Origin: Nonomuraea gerenzanensis
GTDB lineage: Bacteria > Actinomycetota > Actinomycetes > Streptosporangiales > Streptosporangiaceae
Direction of reading: 5' to 3'
NCBI RefSeq assembly: GCF_020215645.1
Contig: NZ_CP084058.1
Location: 8,556,001 to 8,620,000, forward strand
Length of the DNA stretch: 64,000 bases
Shown here: piece by piece, positions 25,213-33,604 of the stretch
Position numbering within the stretch: the first letter of the stretch is position 1
Layout of the letters: every line of letters begins with the position of its first letter
The notes under the pieces: generated by a model
Database searches by the model: none
The model's input: only the letters and a program-made list of their open reading frames with translations
What the model was told of the DNA's origin: nothing
Translations under genes and position numbers: made by a program

Positions 25213-25907
25213 TGTGTGGTCCGGAGCACGTAACCCACCCCGCGCACGGTGTGGATCACGCGCGGCTCGCCTCCGGCCTCGGTCTTGCGCCGCAGGTACA
25301 TGACGTACACGTCGAGCGAGTTGGACGTCGGCTCGAAGTCGAAGCCCCATACCTCGCTCAGGATCTGGTCCCTCGTCAGCACCTGGCGCGGATGCGCCAG
25401 GAACAGCTCCATCAGCAGGTACTCGGTCCTGGTCAGGTCGAGCCTGCGCTCGCCGCGCGTGACCTCCCTGGTCGCCGGGTCCATGCGCAGGTCGCCGTAG
25501 GTGAGCGTGTCGCCCTCGGCGGTGCCCGTGCTGAGCGCGCCGCGCCGCAGCAGCGCCCTGACCCTGGCCAGCAGCTCGTCCAGCTCGAACGGCTTGACCA
25601 GGTAGTCGTCGGCCCCCGCGTCGAGCCCGGAGACGCGGTCGCCGACGGCGTCGCGGGCGGTGAGCATCAGCACCGGCACGTGGTTGCCCGATCCGCGCAG
25701 CCTGCGGCACGCGGTCAGCCCGTCGAGCCTGGGCATCATCACGTCGAGCAGCACCGCGTCGTACGGCTCCACCGCCAGGGCGTCGAGCGCCTGCTGGCCG
25801 TCGTTGGCGGTGACGACCTTGTAGCCCTCGAACTCCAGGCTCGACTGCAGAGCCTCGCGCAACGCGGGCTCGTCGTCCACTACCAGCAACCGTGCGGGCT
25901 CACTCAT
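25209..25907 (-). CDS. OmpR/PhoB-type response regulator
   Basis: A 232-residue regulator. The receiver domain has the acidic pair in VVDDEPAL, the phosphoacceptor Asp55 in [12 protein letters not shown], Thr in MLTARD and Lys in [10 protein letters not shown]. The C-terminal winged helix (about 130-230) ends [14 protein letters not shown]. It is the first gene of a four-gene minus-strand operon: regulator, kinase, GT2-GtrA, GT39. TAGCGT lies 7 bases before the ATG on the coding strand, so the mRNA is probably leaderless. Confidence 0.95.
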   Translation of the reverse strand: MSEPARLLVVDDEPALREALQSSLEFEGYKVVTANDGQQALDALAVEPYDAVLLDVMMPRLDGLTACRRLRGSGNHVPVLMLTARDAVGDRVSGLDAGADDYLVKPFELDELLARVRALLRRGALSTGTAEGDTLTYGDLRMDPATREVTRGERRLDLTRTEYLLMELFLAHPRQVLTRDQILSEVWGFDFEPTSNSLDVYVMYLRRKTEAGGEPRVIHTVRGVGYVLRTTQ

Positions 25908-25920
25908 ACGGCAAACGCTA
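25908..25920 (-). promoter_or_regulatory. Putative -10 of the two-component/glycosyltransferase operon
   Basis: On the minus strand TAGCGT (plus 25915-25920) is followed by 7 bases and the response-regulator ATG. There is no Shine-Dalgarno. Confidence 0.5.
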
Positions 25921-25971
25921 AATGTCCATCATGAGAACGTGATGAACGACCTCACAGACGATTCATGAGGA

Positions 25972-27168
25972 TCACCACGCCACGGGCATCGAGGTGAGCC
26001 CGAAGATGGCTCCATCGTACTTGGCGGGCAGTTCCGCTTCCGCCACCGCGAGCCGCAGGCCGGGCAGGCGCTCGAACAGCGCGCGCAGCGCGATCTCCAG
26101 CTCGGCGCGCGCCAGGTTCTGCCCCAGGCACTGGTGCACGCCGTAGCCGAAGGCCACGTGGTGGCGGGCGCCGCGCTCGACGTCGAACGCGTCGGGCCGC
26201 TCGAACGCCCGCTCGTCCCGGTTGGCGGAGGCGCCGAGCACGAAGATGCCCTCTCCCTTCCTGACGAGCTGCCCGCCGATCTCCTGGTCCTCGACGGCGA
26301 CCCGGTCGAAGGCCACCCAGTCCACGATCGAGTGGTAGCGCAGCAGCTCCTCGACCGCCATGGGCCAGCGCTCCGGGTCCTCGCGCAGCACGGCGAGCTG
26401 GTCCGGGTGGCGCAGGAGGGTGAGCGCGGCCAGGGGGATCATGTTCGCGGTGGTCTCGTGGCCGGCGACGAGCAGCAGGAACATCACGCCCACCAGCTCG
26501 TCGTGGGTGAGCCGCCCGCCGGTGATCAGCCGGCCCAGCAGGTCGTCCCGCGGGGCCTGCTCCGCCTTGGTGACGAGCCCGTCGAGGTACTCCCTGATCG
26601 CGAACGCCGGCTTGTGGAAGTCCCCGTCGGAGCTGAGCATCTCGCGGGTGCGCGCCTGGAAGAACTCGCGGTCGGCGTACGGGACCCCGAGCAGCTGGCA
26701 GATCACCAGCGAGGGCAGCGCCAGCCCGAACGCCTCGACCAGCTCCGCCTCCGAGCCCCGCGCGAGCATGTCGTCGATGAGCTGGTCGACCAGCGCCTGG
26801 ATGCCCGGCCGCAGCTCCCTGATCCGCCTGACGGTGAACTCGGGGATGAGCAGCCGCCTGAACCTGGTGTGCTCCGGCGGGTCCAGGTCGATGAAGTGAC
26901 CCGCCAGGAACCTCTCCATGGCCGCCGCCTCCTCGGGCGACGGCGGCGGCCCTGGACGCAGGGCGGCATTCGGATGGCCGGGCGTGGCCGGGCTGGTGCT
27001 GATGCCGCTGCCGGCGAGCACCTGCTGGGCCTCGGCGTGCCGGGTGACGAGCCAGACGTCCCCGCCGGGCAGCGAGGTCCTGACGAGCGGAGCCTCCTCG
27101 CGCATCCGCTCGTACTCGGGCGGCGGCGCGAACGGGCAGGTACGCGGGACCGGGAAGGAATGCGCCAT
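25972..27168 (-). CDS. Cytochrome P450
   Basis: A 398-residue soluble bacterial monooxygenase, similar to the CYP105/CYP107 type. The oxygen-binding I-helix motif is AGHETT (235-240). The K-helix E-x-x-R is Glu274/Arg277. The haem loop is FGYGVHQCLGQNLAR with Cys347 as the iron ligand. DPPEHTRFRRL (about 97-107) is the usual C-helix motif. GGGGG lies upstream of the ATG. It has no ferredoxin or ferredoxin reductase beside it. It is divergent from a TetR gene, with a perfect inverted repeat between them, so TetR probably represses it. The substrate is unknown. Confidence 0.94.
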   Translation of the reverse strand: MAHSFPVPRTCPFAPPPEYERMREEAPLVRTSLPGGDVWLVTRHAEAQQVLAGSGISTSPATPGHPNAALRPGPPPSPEEAAAMERFLAGHFIDLDPPEHTRFRRLLIPEFTVRRIRELRPGIQALVDQLIDDMLARGSEAELVEAFGLALPSLVICQLLGVPYADREFFQARTREMLSSDGDFHKPAFAIREYLDGLVTKAEQAPRDDLLGRLITGGRLTHDELVGVMFLLLVAGHETTANMIPLAALTLLRHPDQLAVLREDPERWPMAVEELLRYHSIVDWVAFDRVAVEDQEIGGQLVRKGEGIFVLGASANRDERAFERPDAFDVERGARHHVAFGYGVHQCLGQNLARAELEIALRALFERLPGLRLAVAEAELPAKYDGAIFGLTSMPVAW

Positions 27169-27195
27169 AGTGTTGCCCCCAAAGAAGCCGATCGC

Positions 27196-27223
27196 ATTGC
27201 TTACTTACGCGAAAGTAAGCAAT
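27196..27223. promoter_or_regulatory. Inverted-repeat operator between P450 and TetR genes
   Basis: ATTGCTTACTT (27196-27206), 6-base spacer ACGCGA, AAGTAAGCAAT (27213-27223). The arms are perfect over 11 bases. It sits 27 bases from the P450 start and 32 from the TetR start, as expected for a TetR operator controlling both directions. Confidence 0.75.
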
Positions 27224-27255
27224 GAGACGATGGGCCGTCAAGTGATGGGAGCGGG

Positions 27256-27810
27256 ATGGCGGGCCGGCGGACGGACACACGTGAGCGGATCCAGCAGGTG
27301 GCGCTGGAGTTGTTCGCCGAGCGCGGATACGACAAGACCTCGCTGCAGGAGGTGGCCGAGCGGCTGGAGATCACCCGCCCGGCGCTCTACTACCACTTCC
27401 GCACGAAGGAGGACATCCTCGCCAGCGTGGTGGACCGGCTCTGCGACTCGATCGACGAGCTGACGGCCTGGGCCGCGGAGCAGCCGAGGACTGCCGAGTC
27501 GCGCCGGGAGATCCTGCGGCGCATGTCGGAGCTGATGGAGGACCAGTGGCGGCCGATGTTCAGGTTCGCCCAGGTCAACCAGGGTGTCATGCAGCACAAC
27601 GTGGCCGGGGAGCGGATGCGCAGCCGGATCGTCGGCATGTTGTCGGTGCTGGCGACGCCGGGAGCGAGCGCGGTCAAGCAGTTCGAGGCCAGGCTGGCGG
27701 TGTTCGCGGTGATCCTCGGAAGCGCGCCGTTCCTGTTCGACATGGACCTGAACGAGGCGGAGCGGGCGGACGTGGCCCTGGAGGTGGCCACCAAGCTCGT
27801 CGCCGATTGA
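27256..27810 (+). CDS. TetR-family repressor
   Basis: A 184-residue regulator. The N-terminal HTH runs from TRERIQQVALELFAERGYDK to RPALYYHFRTKEDIL. The C-terminal ligand domain has no recognisable signature. GGGAG lies four bases before the ATG. Its position across a perfect 28-base operator from the P450 gene makes it the likely local repressor of that gene and of itself. The next gene, on the opposite strand, ends 12 bases beyond it. Confidence 0.93.
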   Translation: MAGRRTDTRERIQQVALELFAERGYDKTSLQEVAERLEITRPALYYHFRTKEDILASVVDRLCDSIDELTAWAAEQPRTAESRREILRRMSELMEDQWRPMFRFAQVNQGVMQHNVAGERMRSRIVGMLSVLATPGASAVKQFEARLAVFAVILGSAPFLFDMDLNEAERADVALEVATKLVAD

Positions 27811-27822
27811 GCCTCCCGGCTG

Positions 27823-29325
27823 TTAGCGCAGGAGTGCCATGGCGGCGTTGTGGCCGCCGATGCCGCTGACGCCGCCGCCCCTGCGGGCGCCCGCGCCGCA
27901 CATCAGGATGCGCTCGTGCTCGGTCTCCACGCCCCAGCCGCCCCGCTCGGCGTACGGCCAGCTCAGGTCGGTGTGGAAGATGTGACCGCCGGGCAGGCCG
28001 GCGTCGCGTTCGAGGTCCACGGGGGTCTTGACCTCGACGCAGGGAGTGCCGTCGGGGGCGGTGAGCAGGCAGTCCTCGATGGGCTCCGCGAGGACCGCGT
28101 TCATGGAGGCGAAGGTGGCGTCCAGGGCCTGCTTTCGCGCCTTGTCCGGATTTTTCCTGAAAAGGCGGGCGGGCAGGTGCAGGCCGAACAGCGTCATCGT
28201 CTCCGCCCGGCCCCGCAGCTCGGGGCCGAGGATCGACGCGTCGGTCAGCGAGTGGCAGTAGACCTCGGCGGGCGGCAGCTCGGGCATCTCGCCGCGCGCC
28301 GCCTGCGCGTACGCCGCCGCGAGCTGCTCCTGCCCCTCGTTGATGTGGAACGTCCCGCTGAAGGCCGCCCGCGGGTCCACCGAGGCGTCCTTCAGCCGGG
28401 GCAACCGCGTCAGCACCATGTTGACCTTGAGCTGGGCCCCCTCCGGCACCGTCACCGGCCGGCCCATCAGCCGGTCGAGCACGGCAGGCGGCAGGTTCAC
28501 CAGCACGTGGCCGCCGGTCACCGTGTGCTCGCCGTCCTCCGCCACGAACGTCACCTCGCCCTCCGGCGAGATGCCGACGATCTCGGCCCCGGTCCTGATC
28601 TCGGCGCCCGCGCGCCTGGCCGCCGCCTCCAGCGCCCCGGAGACCGCGCCCATGCCGCCGACCGGCACGTTCCAGTCGCCGGTGCCGTCGCCGATCACGT
28701 GGTAGAGGAAGCACCGGTTGGCCAGCAGGTCGGTGGCGGGGTCGGCGAACGTGCCGATCAGCGCGTCGGTCAGCACCACGCCGCGCACCGTGTCGTCGCG
28801 GAACCGCTCGGCCACCGTCTCCCCGATCGGCCGCGCGAACAGGTCCCGCCACGCCTCCGGCCCGACCAGGCGCTCGATCTCGGCCTGCGGGCGCAATGGT
28901 TCGAGCAGCGTGGGGGCCAGGGCGCGCGCCACCTCGGCCGTCATGCCGTAGAAGCGCCGCCACGCCTCATGGTCGGCCTCGCCGCCCGTCACGTTCCTGA
29001 ACGAGGCCGCCGTACGCAGGTCGTCCTCGTTGTCCACGAGCAGGCCCGTGTCGCCCGTGGGGGTGTAGGAGGCGTACCGGCGGTGGCGCAGCTCCAGGTC
29101 GAGCCCCAGGTCGCGGACGATCCTGCCGGGCAGCAGGCTCACCAGGTAGGAGTAACGCGACAGGCGCACGTCCACGCCGGGGAACGCCCGCGCGGAGATC
29201 GCCAGGCCGCCCACGTGCGTGTACCGCTCCAGCACGAGCACCCGCCGCCCGGCGCCGGCCAGGTACGCCGCCGCGACCAGCCCGTTGTGCCCGCCGCCTG
29301 CCACGACCACGTCATACGAAGCCAC
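27823..29325 (-). CDS. FAD-dependent oxidoreductase, phytoene-desaturase/PYROXD2-like
   Basis: A 500-residue flavoprotein. The N-terminal FAD motif is VVVAGGGHNGLVAAAYLAGAG followed by LERYTHVGG. A second conserved block is GDGTGDWNVPVGGMGAVSGAL, and the C-terminal FAD contact is MCGAGARRGGGVSGIGGHNAA. This is the arrangement of the CrtI-related oxidoreductases named after human PYROXD2. No carotenoid genes lie nearby, so a carotenoid role is unlikely. It starts at GTG, 6 bases after TAAGGT on the minus strand (plus 29332-29337), so its mRNA is probably leaderless. It is convergent with the TetR gene. Confidence 0.87.
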   Translation of the reverse strand: MASYDVVVAGGGHNGLVAAAYLAGAGRRVLVLERYTHVGGLAISARAFPGVDVRLSRYSYLVSLLPGRIVRDLGLDLELRHRRYASYTPTGDTGLLVDNEDDLRTAASFRNVTGGEADHEAWRRFYGMTAEVARALAPTLLEPLRPQAEIERLVGPEAWRDLFARPIGETVAERFRDDTVRGVVLTDALIGTFADPATDLLANRCFLYHVIGDGTGDWNVPVGGMGAVSGALEAAARRAGAEIRTGAEIVGISPEGEVTFVAEDGEHTVTGGHVLVNLPPAVLDRLMGRPVTVPEGAQLKVNMVLTRLPRLKDASVDPRAAFSGTFHINEGQEQLAAAYAQAARGEMPELPPAEVYCHSLTDASILGPELRGRAETMTLFGLHLPARLFRKNPDKARKQALDATFASMNAVLAEPIEDCLLTAPDGTPCVEVKTPVDLERDAGLPGGHIFHTDLSWPYAERGGWGVETEHERILMCGAGARRGGGVSGIGGHNAAMALLR

Positions 29326-29406
29326 CCTCGCACCTTACGACCCGCCAGTCCCCACCCGTCAACGCCCCACCAGACCCTGCCTCCGCCTGCTGACCCCCGC
29401 GGCCGG

Positions 29407-30297
29407 TCAGGGACGGCCGGCGATGGCCAGCAGCGTCGCGGCGGGGCCGGTCAGCGGGCGGCCCCGCCGCCACACCGCGCGCAGGCTGCGGACCAGGTTC
29501 ACCCCGGTGAGCGGCACCTCGACCAGCCGCCCCGTGGCCACGTCCGACTCCACCGCGTGCCCGCTCAACACGGCGGGCGCCACCCCTGCCTGCGCCGCCC
29601 CCTTCACCGCCGAGTTCGACCCCAGCTCCAGCCGCGGGGTGGCCCGCTGCATCGCGGCGAAGGCCACGTCGAGCGTCTCGCGCGTCCCGGAGCCGGGCTC
29701 GCGCACGACGAGCGGCGTGGCGGCCAGCTCAGGCCCCCGCAGCACGGTACGCCGCCGCGCCCACGGATGCGCCGGCGCCACCACGACCACCAGCCGGTCG
29801 GTTCCCACGACCCGCACGTCGAGCCCGTCCGGCACCGTCGGCCCTTCGACGAACCCCAGCTCCACCTCCCCGGCCAGCACCCGGGCCGCGACGTCCGCCG
29901 AGTTCACCACGTCGAGCCCCACCTGCACCTCGGGCTCCCGGTGCTGCAGCTCGCCGAGCCAGCGCGGCACGAGGTACTCGGCCACCGTCATGCTCGACGC
30001 CACCCGCAGATGAGCGGCCTCGCTCAGGCGTACGGCCTGGACCGCACGCATCAGCTCCTGCGCCGCGGCCAGCACCTGCGCGGCCCAGCCGGCCACCATC
30101 TTGCCCTCGGCGGTGAGCGTGGAGCCGCGCGGGGTCCGTTCGAGCAGGGGGAGGCCGAGGCGGCGTTCGAGCAGGGCGATGCGCTTGCTGGCGGACGGCT
30201 GCGCGATCCCGGCCGCCCTGGCGGCGCGGCCGAGGCTGCCCAGCTCGCCGACGTCCACGAGGAGCTTGAGGGAGTCGAGGTCGGGCAGCGCACTCAT
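29407..30297 (-). CDS. LysR-family regulator of the YeiH-type transporter
   Basis: A 296-residue LysR protein. The winged HTH at 5-65 contains SLGRAARAAGIAQPSASKRI. The periplasmic-binding-protein-like effector domain is at about 90-290. It is divergent from a YeiH family gene, the arrangement of YeiE/YeiH in enterobacteria, so it probably controls that transporter. Its ATG overlaps the palindrome at 30296-30310. On the minus strand that palindrome supplies TAGCCT 6 bases before the ATG, hence probable leaderless and autoregulated expression. Confidence 0.92.
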   Translation of the reverse strand: MSALPDLDSLKLLVDVGELGSLGRAARAAGIAQPSASKRIALLERRLGLPLLERTPRGSTLTAEGKMVAGWAAQVLAAAQELMRAVQAVRLSEAAHLRVASSMTVAEYLVPRWLGELQHREPEVQVGLDVVNSADVAARVLAGEVELGFVEGPTVPDGLDVRVVGTDRLVVVVAPAHPWARRRTVLRGPELAATPLVVREPGSGTRETLDVAFAAMQRATPRLELGSNSAVKGAAQAGVAPAVLSGHAVESDVATGRLVEVPLTGVNLVRSLRAVWRRGRPLTGPAATLLAIAGRP

Positions 30298-30310
30298 AGC
30301 CTCAGGCTAT
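30296..30310. promoter_or_regulatory. Palindrome combining a LysR box and two opposed -10 hexamers
   Basis: ATAGCC-TCA-GGCTAT is a perfect inverted repeat containing a T-N11-A core. Read on either strand it gives TAGCCT followed 6 bases later by an ATG: the LysR start on the minus strand, and an ATG at 30309 on the plus strand. Confidence 0.6.
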
Positions 30311-30367
30311 GACCTCACAGGCAAGGAGTGGCTACCGGGCGGTTCTCCCGCTCCCGAGACTGGGATC

Positions 30368-31549
30368 ATGCTCACCAGCCCGCACGACCCGGCCACCCGC
30401 GACCACCCGCGACGGACCCCGGCGGGCACCTCGCGAGACCCTCGGACCCGCCTGGCCGGTCGTAGCCGCTGGACCGCTGCGGCCCTCACCGGTCGCGGCT
30501 TCCGGACCGGTGTGGGTGTGCTCGGCCCGCTCTGGCCCGGTGTGGCCGTGACGGCCGTGGCGGTGGTGGGGGCGGTGCTGGTCAACCGGCTCGTCCCGGC
30601 CATCGCCCCCGCCGTCGTGGCCGTCGTCGCCGGGGCGGTGACGGCGAGTGCGGCGGGCGTCGGCGAGCGGCTCAGGCCGGGCCTCGCGTTCGTGTCCAGG
30701 CGGGTGTTGCGGGTGGCGGTCGCCCTGCTCGGCCTGCAGATCGCCGTGCCCCAGGTGCTGGCGCTGGGCTGGCAGAGCCTGGCCGTCGTGGTGGTGGCGA
30801 CGGGGGTGACGTTCGCCGCGACGCCGCCGATCGGGCGCAGGCTGGGGCTCAGCCCCGGCACGTCCCTGCTCATCGCCACGGGCGTGGCCATCTGCGGCGC
30901 GGCGGCCATCGCCGCGATGCGGGAGAGCACGGACCTGCCCGATGACGACGAGGCCGCCGCGAGCGCGCTCGGCGTCGTGGTGCTGTACGGGACGGCGGCC
31001 ATCGCCGTGATCCCCCTGCTGGCCTCCGCCCTCGGCCTGTCGTCCGCCCAGCTCGGGGTATGGACGGGCGCGGCCGTGCACGAGGTGGCGCAGGTGGCCG
31101 CGATCGGCGCCGCGTCGGGCGTGCTGGCCACGGCCGTGACGGTCAAGCTGGGCCGGGTGATCCTGCTCGCTCCGATCGTGGCGCTGACGGCGTGCCGGAG
31201 ACGCACGACCCTGACCGCCGCGCGGCACGAGAAGCGGGCGGATCCGGCCGTCGCAGGGTCGCAGGCCCGGGGGCGGCGGGAGGGGGGTAGGCGGCCGCCG
31301 GTCGTGCCGCTGTTCGTGGTCGCGTTCCTGGCGCTGGTGGCTCTGCGGAGCACCGGCCTGGTGCCCGCAGCGGTGACGGACGCCCTGCCCGGGACGACGA
31401 ACGTGCTCATGGCCGCAGCCCTGTTCGGCCTCGGCACCGGCATCGACGTGCGTAAGCTCGCCCAGGGCGGCCGGGCGGCGCTGCTGGGCGGCATCGCCAC
31501 GGCGATCATCGCGGTGACGTCCCTGGCGGGGGTCGCGCTCCTCGTGTGA
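30368..31549 (+). CDS. YeiH/YadS family putative sulfate exporter
   Basis: A 393-residue membrane protein with about ten helices. Conserved YeiH features include RVLRVAVALLGLQI, GTSLLIATGVAICGAAAIAA, WTGAAVHEVAQVAAIG and FGLGTGIDVRKLAQGG. A Lys/Arg-rich cytoplasmic loop (about 275-310) splits the bundle. The family is annotated as putative sulfate exporter but evidence for substrate is thin. ATG 30368 is the only in-frame start close to the hydrophobic core. It has no good Shine-Dalgarno and would follow a leader of about 59 bases if transcription starts at 30309. The first 45 residues are polar and Arg/Thr-rich, so the true start could be further in. Confidence 0.85.
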   Translation: MLTSPHDPATRDHPRRTPAGTSRDPRTRLAGRSRWTAAALTGRGFRTGVGVLGPLWPGVAVTAVAVVGAVLVNRLVPAIAPAVVAVVAGAVTASAAGVGERLRPGLAFVSRRVLRVAVALLGLQIAVPQVLALGWQSLAVVVVATGVTFAATPPIGRRLGLSPGTSLLIATGVAICGAAAIAAMRESTDLPDDDEAAASALGVVVLYGTAAIAVIPLLASALGLSSAQLGVWTGAAVHEVAQVAAIGAASGVLATAVTVKLGRVILLAPIVALTACRRRTTLTAARHEKRADPAVAGSQARGRREGGRRPPVVPLFVVAFLALVALRSTGLVPAAVTDALPGTTNVLMAAALFGLGTGIDVRKLAQGGRAALLGGIATAIIAVTSLAGVALLV

Positions 31550-31668
31550 TCCTCGGAGTGGACGACCGGGCCGGAGGGCCCGTACCCTGCTCCGTTCGGA
31601 ACAAATACCGCGAGAGCGGCCGTTCCGGTAAGCAGGTCCAGCACCACTCGAGGAGCAAGAAACCCACC

Positions 31669-32595
31669 ATGCGCAGCACCACCGACTCCATCCTGCAGCC
31701 GTCCGACGAGGTCGCCGAGGCCCTGGCGGCCGGCGCGCCGGTCGTGGCGCTGGAGTCCACGATCATCTCCCACGGGCTGCCGCAGCCGCGCAACCTGGAG
31801 GTGGCGCGGGAGCTGGAGGGAGTCGTACGGGCGGCGGGCGCCGTGCCGGCCACGATCGCCGTCCTGGACGGTGTGCCCCGCATCGGCCTGGACGAGGCGG
31901 AGCTGGAGCGCATCGCGTCCGAGCCCGGGCTGCGCAAGCTGGGCCAGCGGGACCTGCCCCTGGCGGCGGCGCTGAAGGCCAGCGGCGCGACCACGGTGTC
32001 GGCCACCTCGTTCCTGGCCGCGCGCGCCGGGATCCGGGTCTTCGCCACCGGCGGGCTGGGCGGCGTGCACCGTGGCTGGGCCGAGGACCAGGACGAGTCC
32101 GCCGACCTCGACACGCTGGCCGGCACCCGGATCACCGTGGTCTGCGCGGGCGTCAAGTCGATCCTCGACGTGCCGGCGACGCTGCAGCGGCTGGAGACGC
32201 GGGGCGTGAGCGTGGTGGGGTTCGGCACGGACACCTTCCCCGGCTTCTACCTGCACTCCTCGGGCCAGCCGATCGACTGGCGGATCGAGTCGCCCGACGA
32301 GGTCGCGGCCGTCATGCGCGGCCAGGACGCGCTGGGCGGCCCCGAGACGGCGCTGATCGTGGCCAACCCGGTGCCCGAGGACCAGCAGCTCGACCCCGAG
32401 CTGCACGACCGGGTGCTCGGTGAGGCGCTGGCCGCCGCCGAGCGCGAGGGGGTCAAGGGGCAGGCGATCACCCCGTTCCTGCTCGGTTACCTGGTGAACG
32501 GCACCGCCGGCGCCTCCCTTGAGGCCAACCTCGCCGCCGTGCGCGGCAACACCGCCCTGGCGGCCCGGATCGCGGTCTCCTGGGCCCGATCGTGA
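31669..32595 (+). CDS. psuG: Pseudouridine-5'-phosphate glycosidase
   Basis: A 308-residue enzyme that reversibly splits pseudouridine 5'-phosphate into uracil and ribose 5-phosphate. Family landmarks include VVALESTIISHGLPQPRN near the N-terminus, VPATIAVLDGVPRIGL, KLGQRDLPLAAA, SATSFLAARAGIRVFATGGLGGVHRG, CAGVKSILDVPATL and NGTAGASLEANLA at the C-terminus. AGGAG lies 13 bases before the ATG, a little far. The gene overlaps the PfkB kinase start by four bases (GTGA), completing the two-step pseudouridine salvage pathway. Confidence 0.95.
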   Translation: MRSTTDSILQPSDEVAEALAAGAPVVALESTIISHGLPQPRNLEVARELEGVVRAAGAVPATIAVLDGVPRIGLDEAELERIASEPGLRKLGQRDLPLAAALKASGATTVSATSFLAARAGIRVFATGGLGGVHRGWAEDQDESADLDTLAGTRITVVCAGVKSILDVPATLQRLETRGVSVVGFGTDTFPGFYLHSSGQPIDWRIESPDEVAAVMRGQDALGGPETALIVANPVPEDQQLDPELHDRVLGEALAAAEREGVKGQAITPFLLGYLVNGTAGASLEANLAAVRGNTALAARIAVSWARS

Positions 32596-33521
32596 CCGAC
32601 GGCGCCCTCCTGATCGTCGGGGACGTCGTCACCGACGTGGTGGCGTTGCACGGCTCCCCGGTGCGCTCCGGCACCGACACCTCGGCCGACATCGTGCTGC
32701 GCCCCGGCGGATCCGGCGCCAACACCGCGGCCTGGGCCGCCTGCCTGGGCGCCGAGGTGCACCTGCTGGCCAGGCTCGGCTACGACAGCAGCGAATGGCA
32801 CACCACCGAGCTGGTGAAGACGGGCGTGCGTCCGCACGTGGTGGTCGATCCCGACCGTCCGACGGCCGTCGTGATCGCGATGGTGGACAGGACCGGCGAG
32901 CGTTCCATGCTCACCAACCGCGGCGCGGGCGGCCTGATCTCGGCGGCCGACTGGGACCCCGCCCTGCTCGACGGCGTGGCCAGGCTGCACCTGTCGGGTT
33001 ACATCCTGTTCGCCGAGGCCGGGCTGGGCCTGGCCAGGCAGGCCATGGCGGACGCCGCCGCCGCGGGCGTCGCGATCAGCATCGACCCGGCCTCCACCGG
33101 GCCGCTGCGCGACTTCGGCGTTGAACGTTTCACCCGGGAGACGGCGCAGGCCGGCCTGATCATCCCGAACCTCGACGAGGCCCTCCTGCTCAGCGGGGCC
33201 GAAACGGCGGAGCGGGCGGCCGTACACTTGAGTGAGAGATATGGCACAGCGGTGGTGAAGCTGGGTGCGCGGGGCGCGCTGGCCGCCGTGGACGGCGAGG
33301 TGGTGGCCACCGCTGAGGGGGTGTCCGCCGAGGTCGTCGACTCCACGGGGGCGGGTGACGCGTTCGCCGCCGGGTTCCTCGCCGCGAAACTCCTCGGCGC
33401 CGACGAACAGGCCGCCTTGCAGGCGGGTTGCCGTGCTGGTGCCGAATGTGTGGCCCAGGTGGGCGGCCGTCCACGGTACGGTTTGGATCTGAACCGTCTT
33501 TACCCTATTCACACTGATTGA
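32592..33521 (+). CDS. psuK: PfkB-family kinase, probable pseudouridine kinase
   Basis: A 309-residue ribokinase-fold enzyme. The first PfkB signature region is VLRPGGSGANTAAWAACLG. The second contains VVDSTGAGDAFAAGFLAA with the catalytic Asp. The ATP site includes VVKLGARGALAAV. Its tight translational coupling to psuG strongly supports phosphorylation of pseudouridine to the 5'-phosphate. Without that context it could be any sugar or nucleoside kinase. A promoter for the next gene lies within its last codons. Confidence 0.92.
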   Translation: MTDGALLIVGDVVTDVVALHGSPVRSGTDTSADIVLRPGGSGANTAAWAACLGAEVHLLARLGYDSSEWHTTELVKTGVRPHVVVDPDRPTAVVIAMVDRTGERSMLTNRGAGGLISAADWDPALLDGVARLHLSGYILFAEAGLGLARQAMADAAAAGVAISIDPASTGPLRDFGVERFTRETAQAGLIIPNLDEALLLSGAETAERAAVHLSERYGTAVVKLGARGALAAVDGEVVATAEGVSAEVVDSTGAGDAFAAGFLAAKLLGADEQAALQAGCRAGAECVAQVGGRPRYGLDLNRLYPIHTD

Positions 33522-33527
33522 TAGCTT
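33499..33527 (+). promoter_or_regulatory. Promoter of the repeat-containing 806-residue gene
   Basis: TTTACC at 33499-33504, 17-base spacer, TAGCTT at 33522-33527. It overlaps the end of psuK. It implies a leader of about 70 bases before the ATG at 33605. Confidence 0.55.
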
Positions 33528-33604
33528 GCCGCGTAGGCTGCACCATTAGCCACATGCGTTACGGGCAGCACCACGCGGCTCACTGGGGAGGATAAGGTCC
33601 GCCG

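Noticed and set aside
27823..29325. Carotenoid biosynthesis gene
   Set aside because: CrtI-like fold but sequence of the PYROXD2 type and no carotenoid neighbours.
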